This document shows, in pieces, positions 1 through 5,898 of a DNA stretch of 6,593 nucleotides. The notes under the pieces are model-generated. The model made no database searches and was not told where the DNA came from. It worked only from the letters and a program-made list of their open reading frames with translations. Position 1 is the first letter of the stretch. Each line of letters begins with the position of its first letter. Source of the DNA: Clostridia bacterium (lineage in GTDB: Bacteria; Bacillota_A; Clostridia; Christensenellales; Aristaeellaceae); the NCBI GenBank assembly GCA_017432405.1, contig JAFRJF010000037.1, positions 1 through 6,593 of the forward strand, in the 5' to 3' direction. The position numbers and the translations under genes were made by a program.

Positions 1-2
1 CT

Positions 3-1724
3 TCGGGCGGCGCAAGCGCCCCCGGCGCTCCGACACCGATTCGGCAGGCGACAGGGGATCGCGGCAGTACGCCGCCGCCCCGGCATGGGGCGGGGGATCG
101 GGGCAACGTCCCGCCGGCCGCTCCGCCCCGCACCGCGCCCGTCCGGGCCGAGAACTACTTCAAGGCTCCCGCTTACGACCTCTGCACCAACGCTTGGATG
201 ACCGAGCCGGACTATGGCCAGCTGCTGACGCCGCCGCCCTCCCGGGGCGACGACCCGAAGCTGTTGTACAACGGCTTCATCCGCCTGCGGGGCGTGCGGG
301 ATCGGCTGGACTACCTGAACGACCTGCACCGACTGTACCGGCAGCTGGTCGACGGTGGCCGGACGGTGGTGGCGGTGGACGGCCCCCTGCCCAAGGCCGA
401 GCCGGAGGCATTGAACGCCGTGCGCCGGCGCAGCCGCTACGCCTCCACCGAGGAGATGATCGTGGACCTGGCGGGCAACCTGCCCGCGGACGCCCCCGAG
501 GCATTGCAGTGGCTGATGCAGCGGGCCTTTGCCCAGGTCGTGCGCCTTGCCGCGAAGGAAGCGCCGAACCCCAATCGGCTGCTGGCGACGGCGGTGGTGC
601 TGCTGTGCCGCATCCGCCGGTATCACGCCCAGCTGTTCAAGGGCTGGAGGCCGGAACAGGTGCCGGTGTTCATACTGATGGGCGGCTGCGCGGACGCCGA
701 CGACGCGCTGTACGTGCGCTGGCTGGCCCGCATGCCCGTGGACGTGCTGCTGCCGGCGCCGAACCTGGAAAGGCCCTGCGCCCTTTCGGACGAGATGCTG
801 CTGGAGCTGACCGGCGAGGAATCGCTGGATGTGGCCCAATTCCCCCGGGACGACGCCACCCTGCGCCTGAGCACCATGGCCGCCCACGCCGAGAAGGACC
901 TGGACGCGCTGCTTTACGCCGATTCCGGCCTGTACCGCAACCGCCAGTTCGTCCGCGCCAACGCCGTCACGCTGCGCACCACCTACGACGAGCTGTTCAT
1001 CCTCTGGGACCAGGAGCTGCGCTACCGCCCGGGCTTCAGCGCCGACGGGGACGGGGTGACCATGCCGGTGCTGTTCGCCAAGGTCTCCGGCGTGGAGGGG
1101 GGCCGGCTGCCAGCCTACTGGCAGAAGGTCCGCCAGCTCGCGGGCGGGGACGCGCTGTTCGTGCGCCAGCTGCCCATGCCCCTGGAGGCGGGCGCTTACC
1201 AGGCGCTGGCCCTGAAGGCCCTGAAGAACGGGCGCATCGACCGGGAAGTGCTGCGGCGGGACCGACGCTATCCCTTCGCGCTGCTGCGCGACGAATTGCA
1301 GGATCACCTGTTCGACAAGCTCCAGCTGATGCTGGACCGCCGCCTGATCGAGGGCACCTTCGTCAACGGCACCGAGTACACCGTGCTGGCCACGGCCCTG
1401 GGCATGGGGAAGGAGCTGCTGCGCAGGCTCCAGGCCTTCGACTTCACCCGGAAAAACCCGAAGGTGGTCTGCGTGGACGCGGTGGAGGGCGGCGCGACGC
1501 TCCAGGACGCGATCCTGCTGACGCTTTTGAACCTCGTCGGCTTCGACGTGGCGCTGTTCGCGCCCACCGGCTACCGCACCGTCGAGCGCTTCCTGGCGGA
1601 CAACCTGCCGGTGGAGCACCAGATCGGCGAATACATCTACGACCTGACCACCCCCGAGCTGGACGCCATGCCCCAGGCCAAGCCGGCGGGATGGCTGGAT
1701 CGGCTGTTCAGAAGGGAGAAATAA
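3..1724 (+). CDS. yceG: YceG-family Ter 'biosynthetic module' protein, 5' end outside window
   Basis: This is the C-terminal 573 residues of a protein whose start lies left of the window. The frame is open from base 3, and homology-like sequence (ENYFKAPAYDLCTNAW, fragment residues 50-65) precedes the first ATG at 198, so that ATG is internal. Residues 1-48 are a Pro/Gly/Ala/Arg-rich low-complexity linker; the rest resembles the YceG_bac family (PF14266) of Bacillus yceG, recognised from memory of family sequence and from its place directly before a TelA gene. Family knowledge: YceG proteins are encoded in tellurite/Ter stress operons and were predicted from gene neighbourhood to help make a small metabolite; the reaction is unproven. 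No signal peptide or membrane segment is visible, so it is probably cytoplasmic. It ends with a basic tail (LFRREK) three bases before telA. The name is unrelated to E. coli YceG (MltG). Confidence 0.85.
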   Translation, partial: SGGASAPGAPTPIRQATGDRGSTPPPRHGAGDRGNVPPAAPPRTAPVRAENYFKAPAYDLCTNAWMTEPDYGQLLTPPPSRGDDPKLLYNGFIRLRGVRDRLDYLNDLHRLYRQLVDGGRTVVAVDGPLPKAEPEALNAVRRRSRYASTEEMIVDLAGNLPADAPEALQWLMQRAFAQVVRLAAKEAPNPNRLLATAVVLLCRIRRYHAQLFKGWRPEQVPVFILMGGCADADDALYVRWLARMPVDVLLPAPNLERPCALSDEMLLELTGEESLDVAQFPRDDATLRLSTMAAHAEKDLDALLYADSGLYRNRQFVRANAVTLRTTYDELFILWDQELRYRPGFSADGDGVTMPVLFAKVSGVEGGRLPAYWQKVRQLAGGDALFVRQLPMPLEAGAYQALALKALKNGRIDREVLRRDRRYPFALLRDELQDHLFDKLQLMLDRRLIEGTFVNGTEYTVLATALGMGKELLRRLQAFDFTRKNPKVVCVDAVEGGATLQDAILLTLLNLVGFDVALFAPTGYRTVERFLADNLPVEHQIGEYIYDLTTPELDAMPQAKPAGWLDRLFRREK

Positions 1725-1727
1725 AGC

Positions 1728-2855
1728 ATGGCCCTGAATTTTGATCGCCCGGCCCAGGAAATGCAGCCGACGCTGACGCTGGAGCCGGTGGAGGTGAAGC
1801 CCTACGACGTCATCGAGGACCGGGACAGGACGGTGGCACAGCTGGTGGACTCCGAGGAGATCGACCGGCTGACCAGCCAGATCGACATCAATGACATGAC
1901 CACCATCGTCACCTTCGGCGCCCGGACCGTGGAGGAGATCTCCAAGGCGTCGGACGTGGTGCTGCGCAGCATGAACATGGGCCAGATGGACCAGTCCAGC
2001 CAGATGCTGGAATCGCTGGCGAAGATCATGTCGAAGTTCGACATCGACGAATTCAAGGACAGCCCCAAGCTGTTCGGCCGGCTGCTGGGCAACGTGCGCG
2101 GCCAGCTGGAGCGGATACTGACCAAGTACAACACCATGGGCGACGAGGTGGACAAGATCTACGTGCAGCTGAAGGGCTACGAGGCGGAGATCAAGCGCTC
2201 GAATCAGAAGCTGGAGCAGATGTTCCAGTCCAACGTGCAGTATTTCCACGAGCTGGAGAAGTACATCGTGGCCGGCGACCAGGGCTGCAAGGAGATCGAG
2301 GACTACATGGCCCAGCGCCAGCAGGACCTTGAGCGCACCGGCGACCAGTCCATCTCCTTCGAGCTGCAGACCCTGGAGCAGGCCAAGACCATGCTGGAGC
2401 AGCGCACGCTGGACCTGCGCACCGCCGAGGCGGTGGCCCTGCAGTCGATACCGATGCTCAAGGCCATGCAGTACAACAACATGAACCTTGTGCGCAAGAT
2501 CAACTCGGCCTTCATCATCACGCTGCCCGTGTTCAAGCAGGCCCTGGCCCAGGCCATACTGCTCAAGCGCCAGAAGCTGCAATCCGACGCCATGTCGGTG
2601 CTGGACCAGCGCACCAACGAGATGCTGCTGAAGAACGCCCGCAACACCGTGGCCCAGACCAAGGCCACCGCCAGGCTGGCCGGCGCGCCGTCGATCCAGG
2701 CCGACACCCTGCAAAAGACCTGGCAGACCATCGTCGGCGGCATCGAGGAGACCCAGAAGCTCCAGGCCTCCGCCCGTGACCAGCGCAAGCAGGACCAGGT
2801 GAAGCTGGAGAACATCCGCCGGGATTTCATGCAGAAGTACAACGCGCCCCGTTGA
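1728..2855 (+). CDS. telA: TelA-family toxic anion resistance protein
   Basis: A 375-residue protein of the TelA/KlaA family (PF05816, YceH in Bacillus), whose members are linked to tellurite and other toxic-anion stress; the molecular mechanism is not established. The family hallmark is at residues 238-270: LQSIPM, then NNMNLVRKINSAF and TLPVFK. Residues 30-235 and 275-370 are long, charged, Gln-rich helices likely to form coiled coils; no signal peptide or membrane span is visible. Length is normal for the family. The ATG at 1728 has an AAGGGAG site at 1712-1718 inside the end of yceG. The three-base gap to yceG indicates translational linkage, and the yceG-telA order matches the Bacillus yceGH pair, supporting both assignments. 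Confidence 0.92.
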   Translation: MALNFDRPAQEMQPTLTLEPVEVKPYDVIEDRDRTVAQLVDSEEIDRLTSQIDINDMTTIVTFGARTVEEISKASDVVLRSMNMGQMDQSSQMLESLAKIMSKFDIDEFKDSPKLFGRLLGNVRGQLERILTKYNTMGDEVDKIYVQLKGYEAEIKRSNQKLEQMFQSNVQYFHELEKYIVAGDQGCKEIEDYMAQRQQDLERTGDQSISFELQTLEQAKTMLEQRTLDLRTAEAVALQSIPMLKAMQYNNMNLVRKINSAFIITLPVFKQALAQAILLKRQKLQSDAMSVLDQRTNEMLLKNARNTVAQTKATARLAGAPSIQADTLQKTWQTIVGGIEETQKLQASARDQRKQDQVKLENIRRDFMQKYNAPR

Positions 2856-2877
2856 CCGTCATAAGGAGGTTATCATC

Positions 2878-3459
2878 ATGGCCGTCGAACTGAAGAAGGG
2901 ACAAAAGGTCAACCTGAAGAAGAAGGTGCCCATCGGGGAGATCCTGATCAACCTGAACTGGGACCAGCCGAAGAAGCGCTTCCTGTTCGCCCCCAAGCCC
3001 ATCGACCTGGACCTGGGCTGTCTGTACGAGCTGAAGAACGGCCGCAAGGGCACCGTGCAGGCCCTGGGCAACGCCTTTGGCCACCTGAACGCCGAACCCT
3101 GGATCGCCCTGGACGGCGACGACCGCACCGGCGCGTCCGCGGCGGGAGAGAACCTGCGTATCAACGGCGCGAAGATCCCCGACATCAAGCGGGTGCTGGT
3201 GTACACCTTCATCTACGAGGGCGCGGCCAACTGGCAGACCGCCAACGGCGTGGTCACGCTGCGCTATCCTGGCAACGAGGACATCATCGTGCGCATGGAC
3301 GAGTACAACAATGCCCGCCGCATGTGCGCCATCGCCCTGCTGGAAAACGACGGCGGCGACGGCTTCATCGTGGAAAAGCAGGTGGCCTTCTTCGACGGCC
3401 ACGCCCAGATGGACAAGGCCTACGGCTGGGGCATGCGCTGGGTGCCGGGGAGGAAGTAA
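2878..3459 (+). CDS. terD: TerD-domain tellurium/stress resistance protein
   Basis: A 193-residue single-domain protein of the TerD superfamily (PF02342), whose members fold as beta-sandwiches and bind calcium; they are induced in stress and tellurite responses. Acidic motifs fitting the calcium-site pattern are IDLDL (residues 42-46; D43, D45) and DGDDRTG (79-85), followed by GENLRING (90-97). The segment RVLVYTFIYEGAANWQ (105-120) and the ending YGWGMRWVPG (182-191) resemble the TerA-like branch more than classical TerD/TerZ, so 'TerA-like TerD domain' is an equally fair name. The basic N-terminus (KKGQKVNLKKK) is typical. The start has a near-perfect AAGGAGGT site at 2863-2870, seven bases upstream. 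It sits 22 bases after telA in the same operon and is probably cytoplasmic. Confidence 0.9.
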   Translation: MAVELKKGQKVNLKKKVPIGEILINLNWDQPKKRFLFAPKPIDLDLGCLYELKNGRKGTVQALGNAFGHLNAEPWIALDGDDRTGASAAGENLRINGAKIPDIKRVLVYTFIYEGAANWQTANGVVTLRYPGNEDIIVRMDEYNNARRMCAIALLENDGGDGFIVEKQVAFFDGHAQMDKAYGWGMRWVPGRK

Positions 3460-3486
3460 CGGGTTAAATCGGAGGTCTATTATCCA

Positions 3487-3744
3487 ATGAGATCATTTAT
3501 GTATACCGTCAAGGCCCCGGTGGGCATGCACGCCCGCCACGCCGGGCTGCTGGTACAGGAGGCGAAGAAGTACGCCTCCAGGGTGACCCTGTCCCTGGGC
3601 GAGCGCGACGCCGACGCCAAGCGCATCCTCGGCCTGATGGGCCTGGGGGTGAAGCAGGGCGACGTGGTCAAGCTGACCGTCGAGGGCGAGGACGAGGATA
3701 CCGCCGCCCTGAAGCTGAAGGCGTTTATGTGGGAGGTTTTTTAG
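3487..3744 (+). CDS. HPr-like phosphocarrier protein with Arg at position 46
   Basis: An 85-residue protein of the HPr family (PF00381), the usual length. The active-site segment is GMHARHAG (13-20): His15, the residue phosphorylated by enzyme I, and Arg17 are kept, but the usual Pro18 is His. The second conserved segment reads AKRILGLMGLGVKQGD (44-59). Position 46, where Gram-positive HPr carries the serine modified by HPr kinase, is Arg. It therefore could accept phosphate from PEP via enzyme I but should not be controlled by HPr kinase. The GGAGGT site at 3471-3476 supports the ATG at 3487, though an in-frame Met at codon 5 is possible. As last gene of the Ter-type operon, 27 bases after terD, it may serve this stress system rather than sugar import; that role is inference. 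Confidence 0.88.
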   Translation: MRSFMYTVKAPVGMHARHAGLLVQEAKKYASRVTLSLGERDADAKRILGLMGLGVKQGDVVKLTVEGEDEDTAALKLKAFMWEVF

Positions 3745-3810
3745 GAATAGGCAAATGCTGATTTGGAGGGGAAAGATAACAAGGCAATAGGAATGGCGGG
3801 TAGCACAACC

Positions 3811-3900
3811 CAAAGCCTTCCCCAGCGACCGAAGGGAGCGGTTCAGGGGAAGGTGGCCCGCGTAGCGGGTCGGATGAGGTCGGTTCCCCTAAGGCGACGC
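3811..3900 (+). repeat. GC-rich multi-hairpin intergenic repeat
   Basis: The stem CCTTCCCC (3816-3823) pairs perfectly with GGGGAAGG (3846-3853) and encloses a smaller stem ACCG/CGGT (3828-3831, 3839-3842). A second hairpin follows, CCCGC/GCGGG (3857-3861, 3865-3869) with loop GTA, and then GGTTCCCC (3882-3889), which could compete for pairing. From memory, similar 'CCTTCCCC...GGGGAAGGTGGC...GGATGAGG' units are dispersed between genes in gut Clostridia; only one copy is in this window. No T-run follows, so it is not a canonical terminator, although it lies where the Ter operon transcript should end. The rest of the gap (3745-3810 and 3901-3947) shows nothing recognisable. Confidence 0.65.
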
Positions 3901-3947
3901 AGAATTAGCTTTCATGTATAAAAAGTCCGGAAACAGATACAGACAGC

Positions 3948-3976
3948 TTGACTATTCGCAAGACAGGCTTTACAAT
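3948..3976 (+). promoter_or_regulatory. Predicted sigma-A promoter of the Rpn nuclease gene
   Basis: TTGACT (3948-3953) and TACAAT (3971-3976) each match the sigma-A consensus at five of six bases and are separated by exactly 17 bases. Transcription would start near 3983, leaving a leader of about 40 bases before the ATG at 4024. This makes the nuclease gene its own transcription unit, separate from the Ter operon. Confidence 0.65.
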
Positions 3977-4023
3977 AAAGATGACAGGAATGACTGAACG
4001 ATTGCCGGAGGAGCTTGTTTGAT

Positions 4024-4893
4024 ATGGCTGATACGCAGAATGTGGTCAGATACAGCCCGCTTCATAATGTCGTATTCGCCTGCATCTTTCAGGATGAAGA
4101 CAAGGCTGGAAAAGCCATGCTCGAATTCCTGAATGCAGTGATGCAGCATGTTGGGGAAGAGCCCATCGCACAGATTATCAGCATGACGAGCGAATATTCG
4201 ATTATGGGGGAGAGCGCCGATCAGAAATACGGTCGGCTGGATGTGAGGGTAAGGGCTGAATCCGGACGCCTGTTTGACATCGAGGTTCAAATCGACAGGG
4301 ATTATATGAATGAGCGGGGCTTTTTCTACGGGGGCAGAATGGGTGAGGATGAATTCAAACCGGGAACACCCTACAACCGAATGCCCGAGGTTCGCGTGAT
4401 TTCACTGGTGGACTTCTACGTCAGAGACGGTAGCAATGAGATCGTCGAGCCGGTTGTGCTGGCATATGCAAACAATCCGACCGAGATCGCCACGCGGAAG
4501 TTTATGATGTATCACATCCAGCTTCCAGCATTCCGCAGAGAGCACAGGACGATAGAATCGGTAAGAAATGACGCGCTTTTCACGTGGCTGTATGCATTTG
4601 ACCAGGGCTACAAGGATCCGGAGGAAATGGAGGCGCTATCTGAAATGTCTGAGGGATTGAAGAATTTCGCAAAGCGTTATAACTACGCCATCAACGATCC
4701 GGAGCTGATCCGCCGCTATCGGATGGTCGAGGACGGCAAGCGGGACGTGGCGACCAGGATCGCCGTGGCGGAGGAGAAGGCCGAGGCCAGGAAGAACCGC
4801 GAAAATGCCAGGGCTATGAGAAACGCCGGAATCGACGTCGCGCTCATCGCCCAAATCACCGGTCTTGACGAAGCGGAGATCAACGCGCTGTAG
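4024..4893 (+). CDS. Rpn / PD-(D/E)XK nuclease family protein (PDDEXK_2)
   Basis: A 289-residue protein like the Rpn recombination-promoting nuclease and 'PD-(D/E)XK nuclease family transposase' group (PF12784). The N-terminus has the family opening (VVFACIFQDE then AMLEFLNAVM, 16-40). The nuclease core is KYGRLDVRV...GRLFDIEVQ (68-89): candidate catalytic residues are D73 and E87 with Q89 in the ExK position, a Gln variant common in this family. Family members cleave DNA and are tied to recombination; the host role is unclear. A charged helix (238-265) leads to the usual tail IAQITGLDEAEINAL. ATG at 4024 is preferred over TTG at 4015 because GGAGGAG (4007-4013) sits about ten bases upstream. 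GC rises sharply in the last 200 bases. It appears intact, with its own promoter. Confidence 0.85.
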   Translation: MADTQNVVRYSPLHNVVFACIFQDEDKAGKAMLEFLNAVMQHVGEEPIAQIISMTSEYSIMGESADQKYGRLDVRVRAESGRLFDIEVQIDRDYMNERGFFYGGRMGEDEFKPGTPYNRMPEVRVISLVDFYVRDGSNEIVEPVVLAYANNPTEIATRKFMMYHIQLPAFRREHRTIESVRNDALFTWLYAFDQGYKDPEEMEALSEMSEGLKNFAKRYNYAINDPELIRRYRMVEDGKRDVATRIAVAEEKAEARKNRENARAMRNAGIDVALIAQITGLDEAEINAL

Positions 4894-4909
4894 ATCGATA
4901 CCCGTCGGG

Positions 4910-4969
4910 GGGGACGGCTCCAAATGACGCATGTTTGCATCTGTTGGAGGCGTCAGGCAAATCGTCCCC
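4910..4969 (+). repeat. GGGGACGG palindromic repeat, copy A (degenerate)
   Basis: GGGGACG (4910-4916) pairs with CGTCCCC (4963-4969), and an inner stem TGACGC (4925-4930) pairs with GCGTCA (4950-4955); the segment between the two stems has decayed pairing. The unit matches copy B at 5603-5642 over 35 of 40 bases, including an identical GCATCTGTTGGAG (4937-4949), and lies in the same orientation. It fills most of the gap between the nuclease gene and the exported-protein gene. It looks like a REP/MITE-type dispersed element. No transposase for it is in the window. Confidence 0.75.
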
Positions 4970-4998
4970 GCTGACCACACTACAGGAGGAATCATCCC

Positions 4999-5577
4999 AT
5001 GAAGCCCATTTTAAAGACCGTTTTGCTGCTGGCCATGGCGTTGCTGCTTGCGTTGGCGGCGCTTTCCGCGTCTGCGCAGAGCGCCGTGAACCCGTCCGAC
5101 GGCACATCGGATTGGGCGCCGGACGCCGCTGCGGTCGATCATACCGAGTCGCCCGCTCCCGCGCAAGCGCTCACGGTGGAGGCGCTGACGGAGGGGTATT
5201 TCAATGTGCTCTCCGGGCTTGAATCCGGCACGGCGGGCGCTTCCCTCAAGACCGCTATCGCGGCCAGCGAGGTGTGCGCCTTCGCGCAGGTCAATGCGCT
5301 GTACGATCCAGACGTCGAATCCCTGCGCGCCAACCTGCGCGCCGCCTTCGAGGCCATGCGCGCGGAGGACCGGGCGGCATTTTGGCAGGGCTTCGACGCG
5401 GTGCGTGCGCTGCTGGACGACTGCCTCGAGGACTGGGAGACCGTGCGGCCCCAGTTCGAGGACGCGGGCGTCGCCGCGGCGATGGACGGGATCATGGCCG
5501 ACCCTCTGAACCGCCTGGCGTGGGAGAACCTGCGGGATCATACCCTGACCATGGGAAACGATACCGTTGCGGGATAA
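4999..5577 (+). CDS. Small exported protein of unknown function
   Basis: A 192-residue protein I cannot assign to a characterised family. The N-terminus is a clear Sec signal peptide: Lys2 and Lys6, a Leu/Ala-rich core (about 7-22), and a signal peptidase I site ASA-Q at 24-27. No lipobox cysteine or second membrane span is visible, so it is probably secreted or wall-associated. A flexible Ala/Pro/Asp-rich linker (about 28-57) precedes an acidic, Ala-rich, largely helical domain (58-187) with GYFNVLSGLESGTAGASLK (66-84), two cysteines (C93, C142) and an ending HTLTMGND (181-188). AGGAGGA at 4984-4990 fixes the ATG at 4999. GC is about 70%. It lies between two palindromic repeats and before a terminator. 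No convincing promoter was seen upstream, so readthrough from the nuclease gene is possible. Confidence 0.75.
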   Translation: MKPILKTVLLLAMALLLALAALSASAQSAVNPSDGTSDWAPDAAAVDHTESPAPAQALTVEALTEGYFNVLSGLESGTAGASLKTAIAASEVCAFAQVNALYDPDVESLRANLRAAFEAMRAEDRAAFWQGFDAVRALLDDCLEDWETVRPQFEDAGVAAAMDGIMADPLNRLAWENLRDHTLTMGNDTVAG

Positions 5578-5598
5578 AAAGCCGACGGGGACACAAGC

Positions 5599-5667
5599 CG
5601 GCGGGGACGGTTCAAAATGACTCCTGTTCGCATCTGTTGGAGCAGTCAGTCAGAACCGTCCCCGCCG
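5599..5667 (+). repeat. GGGGACGG palindromic repeat, copy B (well preserved)
   Basis: CGGCGGGGACGGTTC (5599-5613) is the exact reverse complement of 5653-5667, giving a perfect 15-base-pair stem. Inside it, TGAC (5618-5621) pairs with GTCA (5645-5648). The central GCATCTGTTGGAG (5630-5642) is identical to copy A. A further GACGGGGACA fragment at 5584-5593 just upstream looks like a partial extra end. The hairpin starts about 20 bases after the stop of the exported-protein gene. Confidence 0.8.
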
Positions 5668-5676
5668 ACTTGGGAT

Positions 5677-5706
5677 GGGCAGGTGATGAGCCTGCCCTGT
5701 TTTTTT
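5677..5706 (+). terminator. Rho-independent terminator after the exported-protein gene
   Basis: GGGCAGG (5677-5683) pairs perfectly with CCTGCCC (5691-5697) around a seven-base loop and is followed by TG and then seven Ts (5700-5706), with a second T-run just after. It ends the transcript of the gene at 4999-5577 and insulates it from the promoters that begin 14 bases downstream. Confidence 0.88.
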
Positions 5707-5719
5707 CGTTTTTTGGGGA

Positions 5720-5748
5720 TTGACACACTGTTTAGCCTGTACTAAAAT
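5720..5748 (+). promoter_or_regulatory. Predicted sigma-A promoter P1 of the LRR gene
   Basis: TTGACA (5720-5725) is a perfect -35 consensus, and TAAAAT (5743-5748) matches the -10 at five of six bases with a 17-base spacer. Transcription would begin near 5755, inside the -35 of the second promoter, so P1 and P2 probably compete or combine. Confidence 0.75.
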
Positions 5749-5754
5749 TTTGTG

Positions 5755-5783
5755 TTTACAACGATTACATAATATGGTATGAT
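5755..5783 (+). promoter_or_regulatory. Predicted extended -10 sigma-A promoter P2 of the LRR gene
   Basis: TTTACA (5755-5760) and TATGAT (5778-5783) each match consensus at five of six bases with a 17-base spacer. A TGG triplet (5775-5777) directly before the -10 gives the extended -10 motif. Transcription would start near 5790. P2 lies exactly 35 bases downstream of P1. Confidence 0.75.
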
Positions 5784-5789
5784 TATTAC

Positions 5790-5898
5790 AATAGATGAGT
5801 GTCGCCCGGTCCGAAGGCCGGGCGCGCCCCGCACAGGCGTAAAGCCTGCGCCGTCGAAGCAATCGGGAGAGGCCATTGACCGAAAGGAGACTGTAAAT
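5790..5898 (+). other. Structured 5' leader of the LRR gene
   Basis: About 110 bases of leader follow P2. Hairpin 1 is CGCCCGG/CCGGGCG (5803-5809, 5818-5824) and can extend inward with CC/GG around a GAA loop. Hairpin 2 is CAGGC/GCCTG (5834-5838, 5844-5848) with loop GTAAA. The ribosome binding site AAAGGAG (5883-5889) is outside both. I could not match it to a known riboswitch class. The hairpins may stabilise the mRNA or be a regulatory element. Confidence 0.45.

Noticed and set aside
198..200. ATG at 198 as the true yceG start
   Set aside because: No ribosome binding site precedes it, and in-frame conserved-looking sequence (ENYFKAPAYDLCTNAW) lies directly upstream.
194..1744. Long plus-strand open frame overlapping yceG in another frame
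   Set aside because: Its Arg/Gly/Pro/Ala-rich translation is typical of a high-GC shadow frame; the yceG frame matches a family and is open to the window edge.
2827..3402. 191-residue minus-strand frame opposite terD
   Set aside because: Antisense shadow of a confidently identified gene, with no ribosome binding site or family resemblance.
4015..4017. TTG start for the nuclease gene
   Set aside because: It is almost adjacent to the GGAGGAG site; the ATG at 4024 has proper spacing.
4865..4896. Promoter for the exported-protein gene (TTGACG at 4865)
   Set aside because: No acceptable -10 hexamer at 16-18 bases; the match is inside the nuclease gene.
5790..5898. Cyclic-di-GMP or other known riboswitch in the LRR leader
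   Set aside because: A GCGTAAAGCC segment faintly recalls the GEMM core, but the required receptor and stem arrangement could not be laid out.
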